In this document: piece after piece, positions 52,471-61,526 of the stretch
Layout: every line of letters begins with the position of its first letter
How positions within the stretch are numbered: the stretch's first letter is position 1
NCBI GenBank assembly: GCA_900109895.1
Contig: FOBR01000009.1
Location: forward strand, 62,001 to 126,000
Length of the DNA stretch: 64,000 nucleotides
Reading direction: 5' to 3'
Source of the DNA: a bacterium A37T11
GTDB taxonomy: Bacteria; Bacteroidota; Bacteroidia; Sphingobacteriales; Sphingobacteriaceae
The notes under the pieces: model-generated
What the model was told of the DNA's origin: nothing
Databases searched by the model: none
What the model saw: the letters and a program-made list of their open reading frames with translations, nothing else
Made by a program: the position numbers and the translations under genes

Positions 52471-55218
52471 CTAAAAACTATTATAATAATCACTTCGTTT
52501 ATCCAGCTTCAAATCCTGCAAAATAGACGCTTTTGCCCTAATGGTAAACGTAAAGCTACGGTAACCCCCAAAAGGGATCCATCCGAATGACATGTCCCAA
52601 CAATGCAGGTCACGGTATATATTGAATTGGGTAAGCGTGGTTTTCTTTGCCCTGAAATCATAGCCAGAATTGTAAGTTACCTTCCAATTATCGGTAACGT
52701 TAAAATCGCCACTTACATTTAAGGTACTTGTTACCTGTGATACATATCCTGGTTTAGAATAGTTAAAACTGAATGAGGCTGCCACGTTCCACGGAATCTT
52801 AAAATCGACAAATGCATTTGGGTCAGTACTGATACGGTCAAGAGCCCTTCGCTGTTCATCGGTCATTTTGGTTTTTTTTTCATCCAGCTCATTCAGGTTA
52901 TCGTTATGACTTTTTGCTGCATCCGCATTAAAACTATAACTAAATGACAGGTTAAAGTTAGTAAGCCGGGCCAATTTTCCTTCCTTAATCAGGTATCTGT
53001 TGATGCGTCTCCCGGTTGAATCGAGGGCATACGGATCAAGTGAACCACCAAAATTAATCCCCATCTTTTGGTTAAACAAGGCTGTACGCCCTGAAAAACC
53101 AATGGTAGAAAGCTTCATGGAGTCGGCCACAAAGTTATAGTTACCACTAAAACTAAGTCCCTGCAAAATAGGTACTTTCTTAAAGCCGCCATTGGCTGTG
53201 TCAGTCTTACTCAGGAATTTTGCCTCGAGCGTGTTATCAACAGAAAAACCAATGCCCATGTTCCGGCCACTTGGCGGCCCCCCGAATACGTTGTTGCGAT
53301 AAATGGAATAATTGGTGGTATCGCCCCCAGGAGTAATAAAATCCCGATAAAAGCCATAGCGCGGATTAGAAAAATCAGGGGTATAATTGAAATTGACTGA
53401 AGGCGTGATCATGTGTCGCATGGCTTGCATCTTCCCAATCTTTCCATACATCCCATATACTTTGGTTGACAAACCGCTGCTGATGGAATAATTGTAGTTC
53501 CGGTTAAAACCACGTACAGTATCAACCGTCTGTACATAACCTGACGGGGCATTGTCGAGCGCCAGCCGGGTAGTTTGCAGGTACCAGCGTTCGGTATAAT
53601 TCAAACTGCTGTTGAACTGAAAATATTTCAGCACATTTAAGGACAAGCTTACCGGAATGGTGTGCTGCACCCCGTTCTGAAATTTTTTTAATGCATCTTT
53701 CTTAAACAGGGAATCTTCTGTGGTTTGAATACTGTTCTTCACATCCAGCGTGTAGCCAACCGTAATACGCTGATACCACTTTTGATCGCCCACACGATCC
53801 TTGGAATCAAAGGGGTTAAAAGACTGCATGCTTAACCGAAAGGTAGGCAACTCGAGGGAAATAGATCCTTTAGCCTGAGGCAAAGTGGAATTTGGTATGC
53901 GTGCCGGAATATCCTGTCGGTGACCCAGAGTGGCTGTCATGTTAAAACGACCATCTCCAAACGTCTTCCCATAACTGATGTTTGATGACATTTGGTTTCG
54001 TGTCAGTTGGGTATAGTCATAAGTACCGGCGGCACCTGTATTTTGAAAATAAGAACTGGTACCTAAATTTACCGAGGCACTAAAAGTTGTACCGGGGTTG
54101 GCTTCCTGGCTCTGCGAATGACTCCAGGTCAGGTTAAAATCTTTGTTAGGTTTATATCCAGGCGTTCCTTCAACCCCATTGCGAACAGAGGCATACCGAA
54201 AATTAAAATTTCCGTTATAATTGTACCGCTTCTGGTATTGCACGGCAAGGGCCCCTTCATAGGAACCTTTTGTATACAAGGTACCCGTTACCTTGGCATC
54301 CCAATAATCATTGATACCAAAATACCAGCCCACATCCCGTAAGAAAAATCCACGCGTACCATCCTCTCCAAAACTCGGGAAAATCAGGCCGGAGGCACGC
54401 TTATTTGTTTTCGGAAAAAAACCGAACGGTATCCCGATAAAAGGAATAGGAACATTCTCCACAACCAGGTATGAAGGTCCGGCAATGATGCGATTTTCAG
54501 TGACAATCCCCTTGGTGATGTGAATACCGAAGTGCGTATGTGGGTAAGGCAAATCACAGGTACTATACAAGCCATTTTTTAAAAAGGCTTCATCATATTG
54601 ATTCTTTTTCAGTTCCCGTGCATTAATATAACCGCCGTCCTCCTCGGTGTGCACTCCGAAAACTTTTGCCTTTCGCGATTTTATATTGTAGAAAAGAGAA
54701 TCTACCGTAATGGGTGGATCGGTAGCTGTCTTAAAAATAGGCCTGCCTTTATATTTTCCATTATGATCATTCAGCCCGCTTGCAAAAATAACCCCGGTAT
54801 TATTATTCATGCGGATGTAATCAGCACTTAATTCAAATTCACCATACATCACCTTGGCGTCTTTATATAAGTGTGTAATGTTACTACGCACGTCCATCCA
54901 TTGTGAATCGGCTGATTGGGATTTAATGGGATCACTTAATTCATCCTTATTACTATCTGCCATAATGGTATCGCGCAATGCATTACCCAGTTTTACAGTA
55001 TCCAGTAAAATAGAATCGCGTACAGCCATCTTTGAACGTAAGCTGTCTACAGTAAGCAGTGGTACCGGATCAATTCTTTGGTGAGCAGCTCTTGGTTTAT
55101 TTTCCTGTGCAAACGTTAAGTGACCCTGCAACTGGCAAGCTAAAAAAAAACAAACTACAGGCCAAGCATGACTAGCTTTGGTAAAAATATACTTAAAAAA
55201 GTATGTAATAGATTCCAA
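52471..55218 (-). CDS. lptD: LptD-like LPS-assembly outer-membrane protein (Bacteroidota type)
   Basis: A 915-residue protein. A signal peptide is predicted at about 10-38. The OstA/LptA-like beta-jellyroll follows at about 100-250 (YKDAKVMYGEFELSADYIRMNNNTGVIFASG, GRPIFKTATDPPITVDSLFYNIKSRKAKVFG). The rest is a large beta-barrel with aromatic-rich strands, ending in an aromatic-rich barrel strand (KRSDYYNSF). It transports LPS to the outer leaflet. Cysteine pairs of the proteobacterial LptD are not conserved. Divergent from the amidase gene, from which it shares a short, crowded promoter region. Confidence 0.88.
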   Translation of the reverse strand: MESITYFFKYIFTKASHAWPVVCFFLACQLQGHLTFAQENKPRAAHQRIDPVPLLTVDSLRSKMAVRDSILLDTVKLGNALRDTIMADSNKDELSDPIKSQSADSQWMDVRSNITHLYKDAKVMYGEFELSADYIRMNNNTGVIFASGLNDHNGKYKGRPIFKTATDPPITVDSLFYNIKSRKAKVFGVHTEEDGGYINARELKKNQYDEAFLKNGLYSTCDLPYPHTHFGIHITKGIVTENRIIAGPSYLVVENVPIPFIGIPFGFFPKTNKRASGLIFPSFGEDGTRGFFLRDVGWYFGINDYWDAKVTGTLYTKGSYEGALAVQYQKRYNYNGNFNFRYASVRNGVEGTPGYKPNKDFNLTWSHSQSQEANPGTTFSASVNLGTSSYFQNTGAAGTYDYTQLTRNQMSSNISYGKTFGDGRFNMTATLGHRQDIPARIPNSTLPQAKGSISLELPTFRLSMQSFNPFDSKDRVGDQKWYQRITVGYTLDVKNSIQTTEDSLFKKDALKKFQNGVQHTIPVSLSLNVLKYFQFNSSLNYTERWYLQTTRLALDNAPSGYVQTVDTVRGFNRNYNYSISSGLSTKVYGMYGKIGKMQAMRHMITPSVNFNYTPDFSNPRYGFYRDFITPGGDTTNYSIYRNNVFGGPPSGRNMGIGFSVDNTLEAKFLSKTDTANGGFKKVPILQGLSFSGNYNFVADSMKLSTIGFSGRTALFNQKMGINFGGSLDPYALDSTGRRINRYLIKEGKLARLTNFNLSFSYSFNADAAKSHNDNLNELDEKKTKMTDEQRRALDRISTDPNAFVDFKIPWNVAASFSFNYSKPGYVSQVTSTLNVSGDFNVTDNWKVTYNSGYDFRAKKTTLTQFNIYRDLHCWDMSFGWIPFGGYRSFTFTIRAKASILQDLKLDKRSDYYNSF

Positions 55219-55234
55219 ATTTGCTGATGAATGT

Positions 55235-55242
55235 TATTTTTG
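55235..55242 (+). promoter_or_regulatory. -7 element of the amidase gene
   Basis: TATTTTTG, an exact TAnnTTTG match, would start transcription near 55246, 95 bases before the amidase start. A minus-strand TAACTTTA (55257-55250), the likely lptD -7 element, lies right next to it, so the two divergent promoters overlap. Confidence 0.4.
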
Positions 55243-55257
55243 CAGTAATTAAAGTTA

Positions 55258-55302
55258 CAGCGTCCAAAATTAATGAAAAACCTTTACCCTTTTGGAACGC
55301 TG
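55258..55302 (+). promoter_or_regulatory. Long hairpin in the amidase 5' leader
   Basis: CAGCGT (55258-55263) pairs with ACGCTG (55297-55302) and CCAAAA (55264-55269) with TTTTGG (55290-55295), leaving one bulged A and a 20-base loop. Five bases past the stem comes a run of six T. It looks like an intrinsic terminator but lies between the presumed amidase promoter and its start, so it may attenuate transcription. Confidence 0.5.
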
Positions 55303-55340
55303 GCTATTTTTTAACATTTTTAACGTAAAAGGCTATCATC

Positions 55341-56231
55341 GTGCTATATTTAAAAATAAACAGTTACCGAATTACATTTTCCGTGCTTTTATTAAGCTTA
55401 ATTATACTCCTACCAACGTCCATTTGGGCCGGTAAATATAACCATCCCCCCCAATACAGGATACGTACCATTGTTATTGATGCCGGCCATGGAGATAACG
55501 ACATTGGGGCCAGAGGGCGTATATCCGTCGAAAAAAACCTTAACCTACAAATTGCTCTAAAACTAGGCAAGGCCATTGAAGCGGAATTGAAAGATGTAAA
55601 AGTATACTATACCCGTACAACCGATGTTTTGATTGATTTGTATAAACGTGCGGAATTTGCCAATCAGAAAAAAGCTGATATTTATATTTCTGTGCATTGT
55701 AACTCTATGCCGAACATTACCAGACGGGTCGTATCCCGTTACAAGAGAAATAGAAAAGGTAAGCGCACCCCTGTTTATAAAACGACGAGGATGCCAAATA
55801 CAACTACAAGCGGCACGGAAACCTTTGTCTCTGGATATGGCCGAACGGGCGAACAGGACGTAGCCATACGGGAAAATGCTTCAATATTACTGGAAGAAAA
55901 TTACAAAAATAACTATGACGGATTTGACCCGAACGATCCGGAGAGTGTTATTGTATTTTCGTTAATGAAAAACCAATTTCGTGAACAAAGCATCAAATTA
56001 GCTGCAGCCGTACAACATGAGTATGCTAAAAGCCACCGGGAAGACCGTGGCGTTAAAGAACAAAGTTTGGCCGTACTAGCCCGCACGGGGATGCCTGCTA
56101 TCTTAACAGAAGTTGGGTTTATCAGTAATCCTGAGGAAGAAATTTACCTGAATTCAGAAAACGGACAGCAAGAAATTGTAAATAACATTGTCAATGCTGT
56201 TAAGTCGTATAAAAGACAAATAGAAAATTAG
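55341..56231 (+). CDS. N-acetylmuramoyl-L-alanine amidase (Amidase_3)
   Basis: A 296-residue periplasmic peptidoglycan amidase cleaving the bond between muramic acid and L-alanine. A GTG start at 55341 is used; no upstream or nearby ATG is available in frame. The signal peptide runs to about residue 30 (SIWAG). Zinc ligands are visible: H50 (IDAGHGDND), E64 (SVEKN) and H119 (SVHCN), with the catalytic E in LTEVGFISNPEEE. An insertion of about 60 residues between the zinc motifs (rich in K/R and N) is typical of Bacteroidota members. Divergent from the lptD-like gene; the mlaD-like gene follows 69 bp later. Confidence 0.95.
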   Translation: MLYLKINSYRITFSVLLLSLIILLPTSIWAGKYNHPPQYRIRTIVIDAGHGDNDIGARGRISVEKNLNLQIALKLGKAIEAELKDVKVYYTRTTDVLIDLYKRAEFANQKKADIYISVHCNSMPNITRRVVSRYKRNRKGKRTPVYKTTRMPNTTTSGTETFVSGYGRTGEQDVAIRENASILLEENYKNNYDGFDPNDPESVIVFSLMKNQFREQSIKLAAAVQHEYAKSHREDRGVKEQSLAVLARTGMPAILTEVGFISNPEEEIYLNSENGQQEIVNNIVNAVKSYKRQIEN

Positions 56232-56300
56232 GGTATTCCGGCATCATAGTTGTACATCTTCAAATCCGGTATTACATTTATTACGATAATCAATAATGCA

Positions 56301-57248
56301 TTGAAAATAGCAAACGAAACCAAAGTAGGCATATTAGCTACCGTAGCCATAGCCGTACTCTTTATCGGTTACAGTTTTTTAAAAGGGAATGACGTTTTCA
56401 GTAGCGAAAATATTTTCTACGCCACATACGATCGGGTAGATGGGCTAACTGAATCCAAACCCGTCTTGGTAAATGGATATCAGATTGGGCGGGTACAATC
56501 CCTGCAATTACAACAAAATGGCCAGATATTAACGGCTTTTAAAATCAATAAAGATTATGCAATTCCTAAAAACACCCTTGCCCGGATATCAAGTACAGAC
56601 CTGCTGGGCAGTAAAGCCATCGTTTTTGAATTAGGAAATAGCCAAACTTATGCTAAAAGTGGCGACACATTAAATGCTGGTATTCAAAAGAATATTATGG
56701 AGCAGGTTGAACCTATCCAAAAAAAGGCAGAAGCATTGGTTGCCGTGCTTGATTCTGTGCTTACCTCCGTTAACAACACCATTGACAAAAGCTTCCAGCA
56801 TGATTTTAAACGCAGTATTGAAAGTATTGCCAATACCCTGAACAATTTTGAAAAGATTACCGGCAAACTGGATGGCATTGTGGGGACACAAAGGACCCGG
56901 TTAAGCAATATCCTTGTCAATGTGGAAAGCATTACCGGAAATTTGAAGGACAATAATGAAAAGATTAGTTTGGTACTAGGCAATATGAGTCAGTTTAGTG
57001 ACCATTTGGCTAAAGCCAACTTTGTACAAACCCTGGATAATGCCAATGGGGCCATTGCCGATCTGCAGGCTGTGGTTGAAAGTATCCACCAAGGCAATGG
57101 GTCAATAGGGAAGTTGCTGAACGATGATCAGTTGTATAACAATTTAAACAACGCCTCTAAAAATCTTGATTCGCTGATGCTTGATCTCCGGGAACGGCCG
57201 GGACGCTACGTCCATTTTTCCATTTTCGGACATAAGAATAAAGACTAA
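56301..57248 (+). CDS. MlaD-family (MCE-domain) lipid transport protein
   Basis: A 315-residue protein with one N-terminal span (VGILATVAIAVLFIGYSF) and a periplasmic MCE domain (FYATYDRVDGLTESKPVLVNGYQIGRVQSL, RISSTDLLGSKAIVFELG). The rest is helical (residues about 130-300), forming the tunnel-like extension. The TTG at 56301 is chosen as the start because it gives LKIANETKVGILA, the usual N-terminus of Bacteroidota MlaD; an upstream TTG at 56250 would add 17 atypical residues. It moves phospholipid between membranes with an MlaEF ABC unit that is not in the window. Its end overlaps the rnz gene by 4 bp (convergent). Confidence 0.88.
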   Translation: MKIANETKVGILATVAIAVLFIGYSFLKGNDVFSSENIFYATYDRVDGLTESKPVLVNGYQIGRVQSLQLQQNGQILTAFKINKDYAIPKNTLARISSTDLLGSKAIVFELGNSQTYAKSGDTLNAGIQKNIMEQVEPIQKKAEALVAVLDSVLTSVNNTIDKSFQHDFKRSIESIANTLNNFEKITGKLDGIVGTQRTRLSNILVNVESITGNLKDNNEKISLVLGNMSQFSDHLAKANFVQTLDNANGAIADLQAVVESIHQGNGSIGKLLNDDQLYNNLNNASKNLDSLMLDLRERPGRYVHFSIFGHKNKD

Positions 57249-58168
57249 ACCGCATATTTCACTTTAAACGTAGCACCTTCTTTAGCCAATTGCGTGGCTT
57301 CAAAAACGGACGAGGCTTCTTCAAGCAATGGCTCAAGCTGCTTATACCGGGCAGAAAAATGCCCAATGAGCAGTTCCTTTGCCTGAGTTTCAAAGGCCAT
57401 CAGGCCTGCCTGCAGGGCTGTAGTATGATAAGTCTCTTCAGCCCGGTCGCGCATTTCGTCCAAAAAAGTGGCTTCGTGGTATAGTAGATTAACATTCCAA
57501 ATAGCGGTAACATAAGCCGGCGTATAAATCGTATCTGAGCAATAGGCATAACTACGCGGAGCGGGGGATGGAATGGTCAGCTCAGCGCTCGGATAAAAAT
57601 CACCGTCGGCGGTTCGATATCCTTTTCCTTGCTTAATGAGCGGATAATAGACCGGCGGAATCTCCAGTGCTTTCACCTTTTCCATATCGACCTTTGGCTG
57701 CCGGGGCTTTTCGTCAAACCGGAAACCAGTACAGGGTATGCGGTGGCTTAGCGGAAAAGTGCTCACTCGCAATAACTGGTCTTCAAAAATAACAGCAGGT
57801 GACTCGTGTTGCGTTGGATGGAAAAATAAATCATACCGCAACGTGGTTTGCGAATGGTATAGTTGTAAGTCGAGGATCTCCTTAAGCGGAGCAGGTCCGT
57901 ATAAATGCAGTTCCTCTTTTCGTCCCACCAGATGCATCGAGGATAACAGGCCGATGAGACCAAAAAAATGATCGCCATGTAAATGGCTAATAAAAATATG
58001 CCTGATTTTATTGGCGCGAATGCCAAACCGCTGCAACTGTTGTTGCGTACCTTCCCCGCAATCGATCATGTGGATATGGTCATGATGATTGATAATCTGC
58101 GACGAGGGGTGCCTGCCGTAAATAGGCGTGGCAGAGCTGCTGCCTAAAATCGTTACTTCAAATGTCAT
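57245..58168 (-). CDS. rnz: Ribonuclease Z
   Basis: A 307-residue zinc-dependent endonuclease of the beta-lactamase fold that trims tRNA 3' ends. The motif SHLHGDHFFG (H62, H64, D66, H67) is intact, with the upstream IDCGEGTQQQLQRFG and the downstream YCSDTIY and LYHEATFLDEM metal/catalytic regions. Length is that of the short RNase Z. The STAS-domain gene stops 4 bp inside its start, and it overlaps the convergent mlaD-like gene end by 4 bp. Confidence 0.95.
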   Translation of the reverse strand: MTFEVTILGSSSATPIYGRHPSSQIINHHDHIHMIDCGEGTQQQLQRFGIRANKIRHIFISHLHGDHFFGLIGLLSSMHLVGRKEELHLYGPAPLKEILDLQLYHSQTTLRYDLFFHPTQHESPAVIFEDQLLRVSTFPLSHRIPCTGFRFDEKPRQPKVDMEKVKALEIPPVYYPLIKQGKGYRTADGDFYPSAELTIPSPAPRSYAYCSDTIYTPAYVTAIWNVNLLYHEATFLDEMRDRAEETYHTTALQAGLMAFETQAKELLIGHFSARYKQLEPLLEEASSVFEATQLAKEGATFKVKYAV

Positions 58169-58554
58169 GAACGATCGGTTTGCCCTTCGCCCCTAAACTC
58201 CTTCTCCAGCTCCTCCATAAAGATCATATCCTCGGCTTCCGCCAGTTTGGGCACCACCAGCAATACATTATCCAGTTTACTGACCTTGATAAGTTCCCGG
58301 ACATTTTTATGTGCTTCGGCAATGATAAAAATTCCCCCCGCTGCCTTACAAAGCCGGTGTGCAGTTAAGGCGCACCGCAATCCATTGGAGTCGGCCTGGG
58401 TTACATGGGTCAGGTCAAGAATGATGTTGCGTTGGCCATCCGTATTAAGCAAAATAAACTCTGATTTGATCTTTGGAGCCGTAATACCGTCCATAACCTC
58501 CTCATGTGGCTGTATTACCACGTATCTTTCGTGCTTGTCTGTAGTAAATTTCAT
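58165..58554 (-). CDS. STAS-domain protein (anti-sigma-factor antagonist type)
   Basis: A 129-residue single STAS domain. The phosphorylatable serine is expected at S56 in [12 protein letters not shown], the D-S-x-G signature of SpoIIAA/RsbV-like antagonists, preceded by IILDLTHV. These proteins, when unphosphorylated, free a sigma factor from its anti-sigma partner. No anti-sigma kinase or sigma-factor gene is adjacent. It is locked between purC and rnz by two ATGA overlaps. Confidence 0.88.
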   Translation of the reverse strand: MKFTTDKHERYVVIQPHEEVMDGITAPKIKSEFILLNTDGQRNIILDLTHVTQADSNGLRCALTAHRLCKAAGGIFIIAEAHKNVRELIKVSKLDNVLLVVPKLAEAEDMIFMEELEKEFRGEGQTDRS

Positions 58555-59513
58555 GCTACCTCCTCCAGGGTGGCCAGTGCCGCCTGTATATGTTGCTCTA
58601 CCCGCTGTAGCACATCTCCCTCACCACCACGCTCAAAAGCTTCACCGGTGATGTGTTCAAACAACTCAATATAGCGCTCGGAAATCTCCGCTACCCAAGC
58701 ATCTGTCATAACGGGTATAGTTTGTCCTTCCTTGCCCTGAAATCCATTTTCTATAAGCCATTTCCGTACAAATTCCTTGGAAAGTTGTTTTTGCGGCTTA
58801 TTCTGGGCCAATAGGCCTTCATATCCCTCGCGGTAAAAATAACGGGAAGAGTCTGGGGTATGTATTTCATCGATCAGGTATATGCGGCCATCCACTTTAC
58901 CAAATTCATATTTGGTATCAACCAGGATAAGGCCTCTTTCAGCCGCGATCTCAGTACCACGTTTAAACAGCGCTCGGGTATAACCCTCCAATTTGATATA
59001 ATCTTCTTCAGCTACTATGCCCTGACGCAGTATTTCCTCTCGGGAAATATCCTCATCATGTCCCACAGCAGCTTTAGTAGTTGGGGTAATGATCGGTTCC
59101 GGCAATTTTTCGTTTTCCCGCAAGCCTTCGGGTAATGTTACGCCGCAAACAGACCTGCGTCCTGCTGCGTATTCTCTGGCGGCATGGCCTGCCAGATAGC
59201 CCCTGATCACCATTTCTACTTTAAATGGTTCACAGATACGTCCGATAGTTACGCTTGGATCAGGCACGTTTAGCACCCAATTCGGTACTATGTCTGCAGT
59301 AGCCTTTAAAAATTTGGCGGCAATTTGATTTAATACCTGTCCCTTGTAAGGAATTGCTTTTGGCAGCACCACATCAAATGCCGATATCCGGTCTGTCACC
59401 ACCATAACCAAATATTTATCTGCAATAGTATATACGTCCCTAACCTTGCCTTTATAAAAAGCTGTTTGTTCCGAAAATGTAAAATTGGTTTCTTTAATGG
59501 TATTTATGCTCAT
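58551..59513 (-). CDS. purC: SAICAR synthetase
   Basis: A 320-residue enzyme of purine synthesis joining CAIR and aspartate with ATP. Opening [32 protein letters not shown] is the PurC signature, with [46 protein letters not shown] and [16 protein letters not shown] all present. The length is that of the longer (about 300) eukaryote-like bacterial subclass with a C-terminal extension ([14 protein letters not shown]). It overlaps the STAS gene by 4 bp and lies 25 bp after phoH on the same strand, so phoH-purC-STAS-rnz look like one operon. Confidence 0.94.
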   Translation of the reverse strand: MSINTIKETNFTFSEQTAFYKGKVRDVYTIADKYLVMVVTDRISAFDVVLPKAIPYKGQVLNQIAAKFLKATADIVPNWVLNVPDPSVTIGRICEPFKVEMVIRGYLAGHAAREYAAGRRSVCGVTLPEGLRENEKLPEPIITPTTKAAVGHDEDISREEILRQGIVAEEDYIKLEGYTRALFKRGTEIAAERGLILVDTKYEFGKVDGRIYLIDEIHTPDSSRYFYREGYEGLLAQNKPQKQLSKEFVRKWLIENGFQGKEGQTIPVMTDAWVAEISERYIELFEHITGEAFERGGEGDVLQRVEQHIQAALATLEEVA

Positions 59514-59538
59514 TTATATTTTCAATAACTAGTTCACA

Positions 59539-60507
59539 TTAGATATCGCCATAGGCAGCCAGAATACGCCGAACAAGTTTATGCCTTACAACATCTTCTC
59601 CGCTAAGATGAATAATTTCAATACCATCTATATGTTCTAGTAACTTTAAGGCAGTACTCAGCCCGCTTTGCTGCTTTTTGGGCAGGTCAATCTGGGTGAC
59701 GTCGCCCGTAACAATAAATTTTGCGGTGGGCCCCATGCGGGTCAGGAACATTTTTAGCTGCATATCTGTTGCATTTTGGGCCTCATCCAGGATCACAAAA
59801 CAATTGTCCAGAGTCCGTCCACGCATAAAGGCCAGCGGCGCAACTTCAATGATGCGGGTTTCCAGGTATAGCTTTAATTTTTCGGCAGGGATCATATCAT
59901 CCAGTGCATCGTACAATGGCCGAAGATAGGGATCCACTTTTTCTTTGAGGTCGCCGGGCAGAAATCCTAAGTTCTCCCCTGCTTCAACCGCTGGGCGTGT
60001 AAGAATAATCCGCTTCACTTCTTTGTTACGAAGCGCCCGGACAGCTAATGCTACAGCAGTATATGTTTTCCCCGTACCGGCAGGCCCAATGGCAAACAGG
60101 ATATCGTTTTTAAGTATACTGTCTACCATTCTGCGCTGGTTGGCAGTCCGGGCTTTTACCACAATACCATGCGGCCCAAACACAATGGCCTCACCGCCTT
60201 TAAGCGTAGCCGTTAAATCCGTTGTGCCGTTAGCCTGGGGCACCGTTCCCTGTGTAATAGTCCCCAAAATATTCTCAATATCCTGATTATTTATGTGGTT
60301 ATATTTTTCGGTATGTTCAATAATTGCATTAAAATATTCAGTAAAAACCCCCAACTCCTGGTTATCGCCCAGCACTTTAATCTCATCTCCACGCGCCACT
60401 ATTTTCAATTTGGGAAAACGTTTTTTGATCGTTTCAAAATGTTCATTTTGTGGTCCCCACAACATGGCAGGATTCACTTGTTCCAGCGTAATATTTAATT
60501 CGTTCAA
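59539..60507 (-). CDS. phoH: PhoH-like ATPase
   Basis: A 322-residue P-loop protein. An N-terminal KH-like/PhoH-associated domain (about residues 20-100) precedes the ATPase: Walker A GPAGTGKTYTA (141-151), Walker B VILDEAQNAT with the conserved TRPAVEAGENLGFLPGDLKEKVDPYLRPLYDAL stretch. Full-length PhoH family members bind RNA and hydrolyse ATP; their exact role in RNA metabolism is not settled. It is the first gene of the run to purC, and divergent from the SAM hydrolase gene. Confidence 0.93.
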   Translation of the reverse strand: MNELNITLEQVNPAMLWGPQNEHFETIKKRFPKLKIVARGDEIKVLGDNQELGVFTEYFNAIIEHTEKYNHINNQDIENILGTITQGTVPQANGTTDLTATLKGGEAIVFGPHGIVVKARTANQRRMVDSILKNDILFAIGPAGTGKTYTAVALAVRALRNKEVKRIILTRPAVEAGENLGFLPGDLKEKVDPYLRPLYDALDDMIPAEKLKLYLETRIIEVAPLAFMRGRTLDNCFVILDEAQNATDMQLKMFLTRMGPTAKFIVTGDVTQIDLPKKQQSGLSTALKLLEHIDGIEIIHLSGEDVVRHKLVRRILAAYGDI

Positions 60508-60516
60508 ATTATCCTT

Positions 60517-60547
60517 TTTAGGGTATGCAAATTTTATCTTAGGTTTG
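60517..60547 (+). promoter_or_regulatory. Promoter of the SAM hydrolase gene
   Basis: TTTA (60517-60520), a 19-bp spacer and TAGGTTTG (60540-60547) match TTTG-N19-TAnnTTTG with one mismatch in the -33 box. Transcription would start near 60551, 76 bases before the ATG. It overlaps the region where the divergent phoH promoter must lie. Confidence 0.6.
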
Positions 60548-60626
60548 CATCATGGAATGCATGCGGCAAATCATAACGCAAGATTACTAATAAAACAGCA
60601 AAAAAAAAAGCAATACGGCTTTTAAT

Positions 60627-61406
60627 ATGGGGATTATTACACTAACTACTGATCTGGGACAAAAAGATTTTTATCAGCCTGCATTAAAGGGCAGCCTGAT
60701 AAGCTTATTTCCGAATGTCAGATTGGTAGACATCACCCATGAGGTGGCCCCATTTAATGTACAGCAAGCAGCATTTATATTAAAAAATGCTTATAACTAC
60801 TTTCCGGCGAAATCAGTTCATTTAATAGGTATTGATTCGGTATATAATAAACACATACGGTATTTAGCTATGCGCTACAACGACCATTATTTTGTAGGCG
60901 CAGACAATGGCATTTTTTCGCTTATATTTGATACCGAGCCCGAGGAAATGGTGGAGATCAATTTGCTTCAAGACCTTAAATTCCTTCACTTCCCACTGAC
61001 GGATATTCTGGCAAAATCAGCAGTACATCTGGCTAAAGGGGGCAAACTCTCAGACATTGGTGAACCTATAGGCCAGCTGTTAAAGCGGGTTGCAATACAA
61101 CCAATCATTGATGGCAATACCATCCGGGGAAGTGTGGCCCATATTGACATCTTTGAAAATGTAATTACCAACATTAGCAAAGAACTATTTAGCCAAGTAC
61201 AGCAGTCCAGAAAATTTATCCTATATTTTAGACGCAACGAATCGATCAACCAATTGAGCTGGCATTACAATGAGGTGCCCGAAGGCGAAAAACTATGCCT
61301 TTTTGGAATAAGTAACTATCTGGAAATTGCCATTAATAAAGGAAACGCCAGCGGACTGCTCGGTCTTAATCTGGGAGATATGATCCGGGTAGAATTTGAG
61401 GATTAA
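60627..61406 (+). CDS. SAM hydroxide adenosyltransferase (DUF62 / chlorinase-fluorinase fold)
   Basis: A 259-residue protein. The opening IITLTTDLGQKDFYQPALKG, the second-domain VDITHEVAPFNVQQAAFILKNAYNYFP and the RGSVAHIDIFENVITNIS segment are characteristic of the DUF62 SAM-hydrolase family, which splits S-adenosylmethionine to adenosine and methionine with water. The fluorinase-specific loop insertion is absent. The N- and C-terminal domains look complete. Transcribed divergently from phoH and followed 120 bp later by the ABC exporter. Confidence 0.9.
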   Translation: MGIITLTTDLGQKDFYQPALKGSLISLFPNVRLVDITHEVAPFNVQQAAFILKNAYNYFPAKSVHLIGIDSVYNKHIRYLAMRYNDHYFVGADNGIFSLIFDTEPEEMVEINLLQDLKFLHFPLTDILAKSAVHLAKGGKLSDIGEPIGQLLKRVAIQPIIDGNTIRGSVAHIDIFENVITNISKELFSQVQQSRKFILYFRRNESINQLSWHYNEVPEGEKLCLFGISNYLEIAINKGNASGLLGLNLGDMIRVEFED

Positions 61407-61462
61407 TAAATGCAAAAAGCAAAAACTGACCAAAAGGTGATAAGCGCCCAGTGATTTGTCCT

Positions 61463-61470
61463 TATTTTTG
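61463..61470 (+). promoter_or_regulatory. -7 element of the ABC exporter gene
   Basis: TATTTTTG, an exact TAnnTTTG match, starts transcription near 61474, 53 bases before the ATG. The -33 region lacks TTTG. Confidence 0.4.
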
Positions 61471-61526
61471 TGCCGATAGGAAAAAGATACCTGTCATGTA
61501 CATGAGAAATAAACAACCGTACCAAC

